Part shown: one piece after another, positions 1 to 11,614 of the stretch
Layout: each line of letters starts with the position of its first letter
How positions within the stretch are numbered: position 1 is the stretch's first letter
NCBI GenBank assembly: GCA_001972305.1
Contig: BDDD01001612.1
Location: forward strand, 62,001-126,000
DNA length: 64,000 nt
From: Cephalotus follicularis
Taxonomy: Eukaryota; Streptophyta; Magnoliopsida; Oxalidales; Cephalotaceae
Direction of reading: 5' to 3'
The notes under the pieces: generated by a model
The model's input: only the letters and a program-made list of their open reading frames with translations
Databases searched by the model: none
What the model was told of the DNA's origin: nothing
Translations under genes and position numbers: made by a program

Positions 1-734
1 TTTCCATTCAGTGAAATACGGATGTTCAAGTTTAGGAGTGTTAAACGTGTTTGATGTTGGTTTGTGCTGTTTGCCAATTTGAGTATATAATCAAGTATGT
101 GAAAACTAGCAACCTATATGAGAAAAAGAAAGAGAATATTAACGGATCATTCCATTTATGTTATTACCATAATCATTGGTCTTTTGTAATTATGGCTCCT
201 ACCACTATTATAATCGTATCCCACACCTCCATGTGGAATTCGAGAAGCCTCTTGCCTCCTAGTGGGGATCGGAATCTATCTCTCTTTATCATGACCCCAG
301 CCGTGTGCATGAATCGCCATAATATCAAGATAGTGTGCTCGCAGGCAACCAAATTACAGACCAAATAAAAGCACAAGTTAACAAAGCAGATTAAACCATC
401 CACAAAAGAAATCAAAAGCTAGGTCCAGTCCCATAACAAGCCATCATGCATAAGACATTTAAAATCTACATTCACTATAGACTTTAAATAAACACAAGTA
501 ATTTCAATTTCCGATGCCCAATCGAAATAATTTCACAAGTGCGCCGACACTCCAATAAAACTCCCACTAGATTATTTAAAACCTAGTTTTCTAAAAAATA
601 AAAAAATTTATTTTATAAAACGACCATGGGAAGGGAATTAAACCAGAATTTCAGGTACTTTAATTATTCCAAAATAGTCACCAAAACCGAAATTAAAGTC
701 CAATTGAAATTAAACGGATCGCTCTGGTACCACC
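1..734 (-). other. Noncoding interior of a minus-strand LTR element running off the left edge
   Basis: This stretch lies just inside the LTR at 735-3921 and next to its primer site, so by position it is the 5' internal region of a minus-strand LTR element whose remainder is outside the window. It is AT-rich, and neither strand shows a reading frame with a recognisable gag, protease or polymerase motif. A leader before gag, or the interior of a noncoding large retrotransposon derivative, would both look like this. Confidence 0.55.
721..732 (-). other. Primer binding site of the left-edge LTR element
   Basis: On the minus strand this reads TGGTACCAGAGC, one base different from the plant initiator Met-tRNA complement TGGTATCAGAGC. 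It lies two bases from the TG/CA boundary of the LTR at 735, the expected position, and it fixes the element's orientation as minus. Confidence 0.75.
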
Positions 735-3700
735 TGTTGGAAACCTGGCAAGGGTTCCCCATCGATTTGGTCCTAGGACGCAAGTCTGTATAATTTTAAT
801 TTTTCAAAAACACTAAGACTAAAAGTCATGGTCCACACTTACATCATAGTAACAAATTAAAAAGCCTAGGATATCCGTTTAATTAACAAGCGAACTAAAA
901 GCAAGAACAAGCATGCATATAATGCTAAACCGAACACACGTCGGTAACAGTAAAAGTAAGAGTGAAGCAATCATACCAACGTTGGAGGCTCCACCACTTT
1001 GCCGCTACACGCTTGCAGTAGCAACTGCCGATCACCGGGAACACCACCGGTTTTCGGACAGTCCACGTTTTATCCGATGTTGACACCAATGGACTCCAAA
1101 AAATCTGCTCAACCCGAATCTGGTGGAGACAAGCCCGGAACCGCGCCAAAACACGGCGACCAGAGGCGGTGACTCACTGAGTTCAGACTCAGAGAGTCTC
1201 GGTCAACTCGCCATTGACCGGCTTTGACATATGTGGACGCCAACACCACGACGAACACACCGGTGGCCGAGACTCGGTAAGACTCGGCCAGGAATGCAGA
1301 GAACGGAAGGCGGCGAGTCACGGGGTAGACTAGTCGTTCGTCATCAGCGGCCGCCAAGCCACCAAACGGCTCAGCGACACCAGCCCAACAAACCCCGACC
1401 CAAGACTCGCCGTGACTCGGCGCGGAACGCCAAGTCACAGCAGGCCGACGCGTCAACTCGCACAGTTGACTCACCAAACACAAAACGGCCAAAAAACGAC
1501 CGGAAAACGCAAAACAAAGATCAAAATGGATAGAGCCATTGATTGGCTCCACCCACTGTGATCATCGGCGGTGGAAGAGACGCCGGGAGCAAGAATCGGC
1601 CAAAAAACGCAAACGACCGAGAGGGAGAAACGGGGGAGAAGAAGGGAGAAAACGGGAGAGAGAAGGGAGGAGGCTTACCAGGGATGGACGCCCGCCTTCT
1701 CACGGCCTCCGGCGCGAAGCGCCGGTCTCTCCTCCGGCCAGAACGCGCCCCTGCGCGCCAAACGCCATGTGCGTCTCTTTTCTGCCCAAAACGCACGAGT
1801 CGTGCATTATAAGATGAAGAAAAGGGAGAGATGGGAGAGATTGGTGGGAGAGAGTGTGAGAGAGATTAGGAGAGAGATATTTAAAAAATATTTTAAAATG
1901 CATTTTGACTTAATAAAAATTAAGTCTCTCTCTCTCTCTCTCTTATTTCTCTTTTTCTCCTTTAATTAAAATCTCTTTCAATTTTAATTTTGTTTCTACA
2001 AAACGGCCAAAAAACGACCGGAAAACGCAAAACAAAGATCAAAATGGATAGAGCCATTGATTGGCTCCACCCACTGTGATCATCGGCGGTGGAAGAGACG
2101 CCGGGAGCAAGAATCGGCCAAAAAACGCAAACGACCGAGAGGGAGAAACGGGGGAGAAGAAGGGAGAAAACGGGAGAGAGAAGGGAGGAGGCTTACCAGG
2201 GATGGACGCCCGCCTTCTCACGGCCTCCGGCGCGAAGCGCCGGTCTCTCCTCCGGCCAGAACGCGCCCCTGCGCGCCAAACGCCATGTGCGTCTCTTTTC
2301 TGCCCAAAACGCACGAGTCGTGCATTATAAGATGAAGAAAAGGGAGAGATGGGAGAGATTGGTGGGAGAGAGTGTGAGAGAGATTAGGAGAGAGATATTT
2401 AAAAAATATTTTAAAATGCATTTTGACTTAATAAAAATTAAGTCTCTCTCTCTCTCTCTCTTATTTCTCTTTTTCTCCTTTAATTAAAATCTCTTTCAAT
2501 TTTAATTTTGTTTCTTCTTTCTCCTTTAATTAAAATCTCTTTCAATTAATTAAACATGTTTCTCTCTTTAATGATTTAATTAAAGTCTCTCACTTTAAAT
2601 AATTAAAGACCCTCTCTTTAATTAATTTAATTAAAATTAAATCGTGCTCCGGCTGTAAAATCTCTTATACATCAAAATGACTATTAGTAGAACGAAATAC
2701 AAACCACTAATGTCAAAATAATATATACTAGTTAAAAACTAGATTTACCACCAAGCGAGCATGTGTGCAGCATACGTCACTTTTTCAATAATCAGGCGGG
2801 ACCCAAAAGCCCGGTGGATTTCCGATACGATGATAAATTTCTCAGAACATCCCTAAGTTCTGGTATGACTATCCAGCAAATAGTCCCAGTGTGATCTATA
2901 ATCACCCCCGGATCCGCGGACCAAAAAGTACCACGTCTATCAATCGTTAACCGGTTCCCCAGTACTTTATCACTATCATCGGTTTGAGTGCCGCGTATCC
3001 TTCGTCATCTCAGCTCCGACCGCGGACTAGGGTTTGGATAAATGTCACCCCTAGGAAAAACCGCGATAACTATAATTCTATGAACGCCCTGAGACTATGG
3101 GAGATATCCCTGGAAACCTCTCGTTCCCAATCTCCCAGTGCCTGGCCAGGACTTTAAGTCTTCAACGGTCACAGATGTTATAGAGCCTATAACCCTCAAC
3201 ACGGGTATGATGATCCCATCTTGCGAACTCGCCCACACATCTCAATGCAGCTCCCACAAGGCCCAAAGACAACCCTTTTGCCAGCACGTGGCTAGTGCTG
3301 GGGAAGGCGGAAATCAAAGCCAAGCAGTTACTACACAACATATGCCAGCCGCTCAGGTCTACCGATACAACATAAATCACGTATGATCTACTAGTCACCT
3401 TTGACTAAGCACTACCGCGACAATAGGAACTCTATTGACAGAGGTGTTTACTCTCCAAATAGATAACCTATGGTGGGTCGGTTCAGTGTCGTGCCTCTGG
3501 ACTCACCCCACATCAGCTTTAGGATAAAACCCAAATGGCAATGAGATGATCCATCCTCCTATACCATTCATAGCAAGCATAACATGGCAAGTCTTTACGG
3601 TTCATCAATTGCCCTAAGAAAGTGAACCTATGACTTGGAACTTTTGTCACAATGGAGTAAGGATCTCATTCTCATAACCACTCAGGCACAAGATCCAACC

Positions 3701-3921
3701 CTTTACGGACAGGGCGTAATATGTGTATTCTATTGACATGGTGATCAACTGATCCGTAGAGACGGTATGGGATAATACATATAGCAAAATTCCAATCTTT
3801 ACTGAAATATGCACAATAGAACACGAATGGAACTAAGAATGTACGATTCAAGAGTGTGTCATTTGCTAAGAACATATGTCTGCAGCCTCGTCGTGGCTTG
3901 TAGGGACACCCTAATCTAACA
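735..3921 (-). mobile_element. 3.2 kb LTR of a minus-strand LTR retrotransposon inserted in the CACTA element
   Basis: The segment begins TGTTGGAAACC next to the primer site and ends TCTAACA, giving TG...CA termini on both strands. The right edge cuts the CACTA transposase homology, so the LTR element inserted into the CACTA. The partner LTR and target duplication lie outside the window and cannot be checked. It contains no gene. It carries a perfect 518-bp tandem duplication, a purine-rich stretch near 1620-1670 and (CT)n tracts. Its length fits large noncoding elements (LARD-type) or long-LTR Copia elements of the Angela/SIRE kind, but the clade cannot be set without coding sequence. Confidence 0.7.
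1480..2515. repeat. Perfect 518-bp tandem duplication inside the LTR
   Basis: Copy 1 is 1480-1997 and copy 2 is 1998-2515, with a constant offset of 518 bases. All long open frames in copy 1 recur in copy 2 with identical translations, and I see no difference between the copies. Each contains the purine-rich block, a GC-rich block and a (CT)n tract. Immediately after copy 2 a further partial repeat of its last ~45 bases follows (from about 2516). The identity implies a very recent duplication or an assembly duplication. Confidence 0.9.
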
Positions 3922-4929
3922 CATATTACCGAACGAATTGATCACTTGCTAAAGCGAGCCTAGCATTCCGAGTGTCACTTATGAAGATTGGATTTCGTTC
4001 ATAAAATTTTTTCCATGCAAGAGAATCTGCATGATGCCTCATGACACCGTCATCAATGCGTTTGTCTGCATGCCATCTCATGAGGGGAGCAGTTTTTGTT
4101 GACCAAAAATATCTCTACAATCTCGGCTTCATTGGTAAGTACCTCAATTTTTTAACAGCTATCTTTAAGTCGTTACTCGCATTATTTGTTATATCTTGAA
4201 GCATTACAAATGTCACACTTCTCAAGATCTACAGTATCATTACCGAACAACAAAAAACTATTAGGACATGCATCCCATGTTTCATACTTGAACCCTCATT
4301 CTGAAGTCATCTTGTAAGCCTGATGGTATGACGTCGGAATCTTGACATCGAGCCAAACTTTTTGAAAGAATTACAATAACATAGTAAAAGACTTACCTGT
4401 CCATCCATTAAGCACATTTAAGTGTAATAGTTCAATGATAAATGATAGTGTCGTGAACTCCTTACAATTCGGGAACAACTCTGTTTTCGCATCTTTTAAA
4501 AGTTTTAAAAACTTTGCACTATCTTCATCAGTCCCCACAACAGTGTCAAGTTCTGGTTCTTCATTGTCAACAATATTTCCTTCTACTGCTGGAATCCCTA
4601 TTCTCTCGCGTACCATTTCTATCATATTAGCTCCCAAAGTTGATTCAACTTGTACATCATCTCATGTATTATGATTTACAATCATAGTATCACTCACATT
4701 AACTGTATTTCCAATATTACCTTCACCATGTCCTGTCCATTTCCTATAACTCGTTAGAAAACCATCTAGGATCAACTGCTCATTGATAGTATATCTACCA
4801 TGATAATAACGATTAGCACATTTGATACATGGGCAATAGATAAATTCATCCTGATTTTTATTCATATATGCAAAGTTCAATAACATTCTAACCCCTAGAA
4901 CATATGCTCTTAGATTTATTCTGCGTAAA
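3922..4929 (-). pseudogene. TNP2-like CACTA transposase, N-terminal half (decayed)
   Basis: The minus strand encodes the TNP2 family in order. First comes the transposase-associated domain near 4929-4730 (motifs FAYMNKN, CPCIKCANRYY, ILDGFLTSYRKWTGHGE). Next are an acidic linker and LNGWTGKSFTMLL near 4640-4371, then CPNSFLLFGN and CDICNASR near 4270-4200. The last block is MRHHADSLAWKKFYERNP with ARLALASDQF near 4070-3925. The 4929-4662 block ends in an in-frame stop, and later blocks lie in shifted frames, so the gene is broken. The protein would act in the nucleus to cut and paste the element at its CACTA ends. The catalytic half is not in the window. Confidence 0.8.
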
Positions 4930-6848
4930 TGTAACACCCCCGAGCTTTGGGAGCCCTTACAGGTCATAATACATAAACATAACATAATAAAAGGCTCGGC
5001 TTTATTAAAAACGTGATGGTTTAAAACTTAACTGATAGTATACTGGAACTGATCATAAACTGATTACTTATTCATAATCCAAAATTCATAGACTGAAATT
5101 AACATATTATTCATAAAAACAGACCCTACAATGACCATAAGTAACCTAAACATAGTGGAATAAACTCCTAGGTGATATCAAATTGACTTCATTTCGAAGC
5201 ATATCAAAATACGAAATATACATAGTTCATAAAGCCAGAGAAAACATATTCATAAAACTGAATTCATTTCAAATAATTCAGATGTCCAAAACTGATTTTA
5301 TTTGGAAAAAATCGAAGAGAGTAGCAAAAAGCAGAATATCTGTACCTTGCACGATAACAGATTAACTTACGAATATCAGGTAAATCAAATAGTCCCATGT
5401 TGTACAATAATCTATACAATATAAAAGTATTCATATAAGGGTCTAAAAAAAATCATTTTGGGCATAAATCAGAATCATAATGATGTTTAAAAAGACTTGA
5501 ATTCATCGGACGAGCAAACGGATGAGAAGATATGAAAATAGAAAGTTACAGGACAAACCAGCCGACTGTTTCAGGACTCCAGTCGACTGTCCAAAGGGTG
5601 GCAGTCGACTGTATAGCATAGGCAGTCGACTACGCAAATTGAACTGGAGGCAGTCGACTATGACAAGGGTCCAGTGGACTACTCAACATAAAATAGCCGA
5701 CTGTTCATGCGGGCAGCCGACTGTTCTGGGTGACAGAAAAGCAGTTTAAGACAGTTTTGTGCAGTCTCGCTGCCAAAACTCAGATTTCTCAACACTAGAA
5801 GACTACCGACACCTAAAATAACTTTGTAAATCATATAAAAAGATGATATAACACTGAATTCAAAAGAGATACATAGACAGTAATTTATCTTAAAGTGATA
5901 GATGACTTAAACCATATGATACATATGCACAATTCAATTTCTGTCCACTTATCATTATCATATGCATCAAAACCAGATTATACAACACTTTCTAGGTGTC
6001 TAATACGTACTGACAGATTCAGGACCATGGCAGAGTTTAGAATTTCAGGAAACCAAAACTAACAACCTTAAACAACCCATATAACAAAGCACCAGATTGA
6101 CATAAGACCAACATCGGTTACTAAGCTAATAACAACAGAGGAAACCAACCTGAATGGATGCCAAACAGTTGCAAAGACCAAGAAAATCAGAAGTGTGCAA
6201 AGGCTGTTCACAAAGAAAAAGAGAGAGACAAACGAAATTCAAAACCTATCGAAACTATACATATCAATGTGAAACGATTCCTACACTTAACCGTGGAAAA
6301 CAAACGTACCTTGATGCAATCACGCAGAGAGAACAACGAGTTCACAACTTGCAAAACGGCAGCAACCAAACGAAGGAGAAAGGCAGAAAATTTATTGGCA
6401 TTGACCAACTTAAATAGGAAGAAGAAGCAATTTAGGCAAGATAGGAATTAAGGAAACCAAAATCTGATTTGATAATGAAATGAATAGGATTTTTAGGGGA
6501 TACAATTGGGAAGAGGGAGAGATTCGGGGAAGAGATAGAGATAGAGGAGGGAGTTACGGGAAAGGAGAGTTTGAGAAGGTGAGGGAAAGAATTAAGGAAA
6601 TAAAATAGAAATAGGAAAATAAAATAAAATAATTTTGTTTTAAAAGGTTTACAAAAGTATATTTTATAAAATTGATTTGTAATTATAAAATAACCTAAAC
6701 CTTACCAAAACACATATTCATACTAACATACCCAAAACCAAGGCTGGTATCAGTCAGCCCAAAATCATCAACCCAACATAAAGTAGACAACTACTAATGA
6801 AACAAATAAACACCCGTAAAAGTACGTACAGGCAAACAGGGTATTACA
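4930..6848 (-). repeat. Left LTR (3' LTR) of Gypsy element A
   Basis: Starts TGTAACACCCCCGAG and ends GGGTATTACA on the plus strand. Aligns along its length with 11615-13636 and is about 100 bases shorter. Contains a GTCGACT motif array at 5558-5727. Confidence 0.92.
5558..5727. repeat. GTCGACT motif array in the left LTR of element A
   Basis: About eight copies of CAGTCGACT or one-base variants (CAGCCGACT, CAGTGGACT), spaced roughly 17-28 bases. The homologous array in the other LTR is at 12348-12516, where the palindromic core GTCGAC is better preserved. Confidence 0.8.
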
Positions 6849-6866
6849 TCCACCCCCCCTAAAAAG
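6849..6866 (-). other. Polypurine tract of Gypsy element A
   Basis: The minus strand is a purine run rich in G (AGGGGGGGTGGA) directly before the left LTR, the expected plus-strand priming site. Confidence 0.7.
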
Positions 6867-6925
6867 AAGATTTTGTCCCGAAATCATAAACACACACACA
6901 TACCTTAAACAAACAAGTGAGGGTA

Positions 6926-8763
6926 TCATTCTCGCATGTGCTCCTCCATCTCCCAAGTAGCTTCACGTTTGGGATGGTTCTTCCACAAAACCTTCACAGA
7001 AGGAACGGTCTTGCTACGCGTATCCCGCACCTGTCGGTCCAGAATAGCCTCCGCCTCCTCATCACAAGACAGATCCTCTCGAATGCTGTCCAGAGGCAAG
7101 GATAGATGGAACACATTATGGACATGTGCTAACTGTGGAGGCAAGGCTAACTGATACGCAACTGCGCCAACCCTCTCCAGAACTTCAAACGGTCCTATAA
7201 ACCGAGGACTCAACTTTCCCTTCAACCCAAACCGTTGGACGCCTTTCCAAGGTGAAACTTTTAAGAATACATGTTCACCTACTTTGAACTCCAAGTCCTT
7301 TCGGTGTCTGACTGCATAACTTTTCTGTCGAGATTGAGCTGCCTTCAACCTCTCCCTTGCTATTGCCACTTTCTCAATAGTGATTTGCACTAGCTCGGGT
7401 CCCTCGATAACTCTTTCCCCGACTTCATCCCAACACGTTGGAGCTCGACATTTCCTCCCATAAAGAGCTTCAAACGGAGCCATACGAATACTAGCATGCC
7501 AACTGTTATTGTAGGTGAACTCCACTAGGCTCAGATAATCATCTCAGCTTCCAGTCCACTCTAAAGCACATGACCTCAACATATCTTCTAAGGTCTGAAT
7601 GGTCCTCTCAGTTTGCCCATCTATCTATGGATGGAAAGCTGTATTGAAATTGAGCCTCGTACCCCAGGCTTTCTGAAATCCCTTCCAAACCATGAAGTGA
7701 AACGGGGATCCCTATCCGAAATAATAGATACAGGAGTCCCATGAAGTCACACAATCTCCCGCTGGAAAACCTTCGCCAAGCGGTCCACAGAGAAGTCCTC
7801 TCGGATTGCCAAGAAGTGATCCGATTTGGTCAACCAATCCACTACAACCCAAATAGCATCGTTCCTCCTGTAAGTTCTCGGTAAACCTATAACAAAATCC
7901 ATCGCAATACTCTCCCATTTCCATACTGGAACTTCCAAGGGCTGTAACAAACCACTAGCACGCTGATGTTCGATCTTGACCTGCTGACAGACCAAACACT
8001 TCCCAACAAACTCTGCTACATCCCTCTTCATTCCGTTCCACCAGAAATTTTCCTTTAAGTCTCTATACATTTTTGTAGAACCCGGATGTATAGAAAATGG
8101 AGGACAATGTGCTTCAGACAAAACAGCTTCTCTCAAAGTAGGATCAACTGGAACACATAATTGACTACCCAACCATATTACACCATGCTCATCTACTTGG
8201 AACTCTGATTGCTTACCCTTTTCAACATTCTGGACTAAGGCCCAAAGTTCACGATCATCACTCTGAGCTGACTTAATTCGAGATATAAGAGTAGGCTCCA
8301 TACTCATTCCAGCCATATACAAATCTGAACCCCGAACAAACAGGCTCAAATCCAACCGCTCCATATCTGCTATCAAATGTGACTGAGTAACTAAAGCCGC
8401 CACACTCCCAGAACTCTTCCTACTAAGAGCATCAGCTACCACGTTTGCTTTACCAGGGTGGTACTGAATATTCAGATCATAATCCTTCAAAAGCTCCAAC
8501 CAACGCCTCTGACGCATATTCAACTCTTTCTGCGTGAAAATGTACTTCAGACTCTTATGATCGGTAAAGACGTCACAAGTTTCTCCGTACAAGTAGTGTC
8601 TCCAAATCATCAATGTAAACACAATTGCCGCCAACTCGAGATCATGTGTAGGGTAATTCAATTCATAAGGCTTCAACAGTCTCGAAGCATATGCTATCAC
8701 ATGACCATGTTGCATCAGAACACACCCCAAACCCTTTTTAGAAGCATCATTGTAAGTATCCAC
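6926..8763 (-). pseudogene. RNase H and integrase region of Gypsy element A
   Basis: Reading leftward: RNase H ([39 protein letters not shown]), the integrase H2C2 finger (CLVCQQVK), the integrase core start ([20 protein letters not shown]), the later core (YNNSWHASIRMAPFEALYGR), the GPFEVLERVGAVAYQL segment and a chromodomain-like tail. These are the expected Pol domains of a Tekay/Del chromovirus. The copy is decayed. Confidence 0.87.
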
Positions 8764-9517
8764 CCGACCCAGATGGTAAACGAAGAATCGATGCAGTCAC
8801 AAGACTGTTCTTCAGTTTTTCAAAACTTGCCTCCCGTTCATCATTCCACACAAATTTTACTCCCTTCCTCATAAGCTGAGTCAGTGGCAAGGCTATAGAG
8901 GAGAAGCCTTCCAAGAACCACCTATAGTAACCAGCCAAACCCAAGAAGCTCCTAACCTCCGATACCGTAGTAGGTCTTAGCCATTTAGTAATAGCTTCAA
9001 CCTTAGCAGGATCCACACTAATACCTTCCGCTATAACCACATGGCCTAAAAACGCCACATGTTCCAACCAGAACTCACATTTCAAAAACTTTGCGTATAG
9101 CTGATTCTTCCTCAAAATACCAAGCACTATACGAAGTTGATCTTCACGTTCCTCCTTCGACTTCGAATACACAAGGATATCATTGATGAATACAATGACA
9201 AACCGATCCAAAAACTCATAAAATACCCATTTCATCAGGTCCATGAAAACTGTCAGCGCATTCGTAAGCCCAAATGGCATCACCAGAAATTCATAATGCC
9301 CATACCGTGTACGGAAAGCAGTCTTCGGCACATCTTCATCTTTTATCCACAACTGATGATATCCAGACCTCAAATCGATCTTAGAAAAAAACCATGCACC
9401 TTGGAGTTGAGCAAATAGGTCATCAATCCTAGGCAAAGGGTACTTATTACGAACAGTGATCCGATTTAGTTCTCTATAGTCAATACAAAGCCTCATAGAT
9501 CCGTCTTTCTTCTTCAC
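8747..9517 (-). pseudogene. Reverse transcriptase region of Gypsy element A
   Basis: A 256-residue frame containing the RT order [52 protein letters not shown], and [11 protein letters not shown] near the start of the connection domain. The match to the Gypsy RT family is unambiguous; the copy is a fossil. Confidence 0.88.
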
Positions 9518-9672
9518 AAATCACACCGGAGCTCCCCACGGCGAAACACTCGGACGGATAAAACCCTAATCTAACAACTCTTGTAACTGCTCCTTCAGCT
9601 CTTGCAACTCAAGTGGTGCCATCCTATACGGTGCTTTAGATATAGGTGCCGCCCCAGGAATGAGCAATGAGC

Positions 9673-10374
9673 TCAATGGTAAACTCCATTTCCCGTTGCG
9701 GTGGCAAACCCGGTAACTCCTCCAGGAAAAACATAAAAAAACTCTCTAACCACATGATAATCTTCAAGGCGAGGCTCAACCCTTGAGACGTCTTTGACAA
9801 CAGCTAGGAACCCCTCAGCGCCCTTAGCTACCAACTTCTGAGCTTTCATAACAAATATAACCTTAACATCTTTCATAGGCCGTGAACCCTGATAAATAAA
9901 ATCAGGTCGATTCACGTCTCCAAACAAAATCCTCCGAGCATGACAATCAATCGTAGTCCGATGGCGATCCAACCAATCTATTCCCAGAATCATATCAAAA
10001 TCATACATATCAATAGGATGAAGATCCGCATCACGAATCCGATCATTGAAAACAATAAGGCAAGCACAAAAACACTCAGATATCATAACAGATGTCCCCA
10101 TAGGGGTAGAAAGAACCAAAGCTGGATCAAACAACTGCAAAGGCATCCCCAGATGCCGAACAAAAGATCTCGCTACTACCGAGTGAGTCAATCCAGTATC
10201 ATATAACACATAAGCTCTACGATTACCAACAGAAATAAAACTCGAAACCATACCTGGAGCATTAGATGCCTGATGAGTCGTAATGGCGAAGACTCTGCCG
10301 CCCACATTGCATTGCCCAGCATCAGCACCATTACCCTTCCTTTCCTTCGCACGAGGATCCAGACAATCCTTCAC
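9673..10374 (-). pseudogene. Aspartic protease region of Gypsy element A
   Basis: A 233-residue minus-strand frame. ARVFAITHQ-like spacer sequence is followed by a retropepsin segment with the active-site motif YDTG (residues about 58-61) and the downstream ILGIDWLDRHRTTIDC motif typical of Gypsy proteases. The family enzyme cleaves the Gag-Pol precursor. Confidence 0.82.
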
Positions 10375-11442
10375 AAAGTGACCCGTCTGTCCACATACAA
10401 AGCAGGCCCCACTGGCTTTATAACAGACCCCAAATGGATGATACCTACCACAAGTATCACATCGAGCAATTTGAACATTGGGGTTACCCCCACCACCTGC
10501 TCCCTGTGCATTCCTCTGATCATTTCCTTGCTGACGTTGTTGACCACCATCTTTATTCTGCTTATGGTCTTTCTTATGTTGTTTACCACTTCAGCCTCTA
10601 TTCCATGAACTGCCTTGACCCTTATTCTGCTGTCCAGCATCTTGCTCATTCCTATTTCGCTTCATGTCCCCCTCCTGGAGTGCTGCCTGGAAGTCTAATC
10701 TCTCCAATTCAATGTTTTTCGCAGCATTTGCAACTTCAGCTACATCAGCAAACTTGGACTTTATCAGCTTTCCCCTAAACTGGTAATGTAACTTCCACTT
10801 GAACCTTTCAGCTTGCTCCGATGCTAACCCCGCCACGAATCCAGCAAACCCAACCAATCTAGTGAAACGGGCCAAGAACTCCGAAACTGTTTCTCCATCC
10901 TTCTGTCTGGTGTTAACGAACTCCCTAGCATAGGCCTCCTTATCAGCAGTGGGGAAATACTGCTAATAGAAGACTTCCCAGAACTCATACCATAACAGAG
11001 CATCAGCATAATCTCCACCCTTAGCCAAATTCAATGTATTCCACCACTTCTGAGCGTCTCCTTCGAGTTTGTAAGCAGCCAACCTTACCTTCTGCTGATC
11101 ATCACATCTAAGTACACTAAAAATCTTCTCCATGTGCGCTATCCAGTGTTCAGCTTCCACAGGTGTCAGAGCTGAACTGAAAGACTGCGGCCTCTGTTTC
11201 TGAAACCGCTCAAGCCAAACATAGGCAGGTGTCCCAAGCCTATCCCCAGCTTCCATACCCACCTGAACATCTGCCGGAGCATTCTCCTCAGTAATTTGTT
11301 CCCGATTCTATTGTTGCATTACACGATTCACCTCCTGAGCAACTGCCTGACGTACTATCTCTTCCACAGAAGGCTCATTTCTGACTTCATCCCGAGCCCC
11401 AGCTGGTGCAGTTCTCTGAGGGGTGTTTCTTGTAGGCACCAT
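10371..11442 (-). pseudogene. Gag region of Gypsy element A
   Basis: Minus-strand coding remnant starting near an ATG at 11442 (MVPTRNTPQR). It contains the retrotransposon gag core near 11150-11020 (AHWIAHMEKIF, KLEGDAQKWW), a basic spacer near 10650-10600, and a CCHC zinc-knuckle segment near 10400 (ACFVCGQTGHFVKDC). Gag would form the virus-like particle. It is a fossil with interruptions. Confidence 0.82.
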
Positions 11443-11599
11443 CTACAAAAGCAAACCGAAACACGAGACATCAAACCGAAACACAAAAATCAGAACAGAA
11501 AACATATTAAAAAGGTCATAACATAACAGCCCTAACCCAAGTCTACCCAATCTCACAGGTCAAACCTAGTTAGGTCTTCTAAGGAACAAAACCTATTTA

Positions 11600-11609
11600 T
11601 CTGATACCA
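11600..11609 (-). other. Primer binding site of Gypsy element A
   Basis: Minus-strand TGGTATCAGA, matching the initiator Met-tRNA 3' end complement, five bases from the LTR edge at 11615. Confidence 0.8.
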
Positions 11610-11614
11610 TAAAC

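Noticed and set aside
1231-1552. Basic proline- and arginine-rich frames on both strands
   Set aside because: GC-rich LTR sequence open in both directions; no domain or homologous family.
1521-2487. Paired frames of 67-132 codons with identical translations
   Set aside because: They are the two copies of the 518-bp duplication within an LTR. They overlap each other on both strands and have low-complexity composition.
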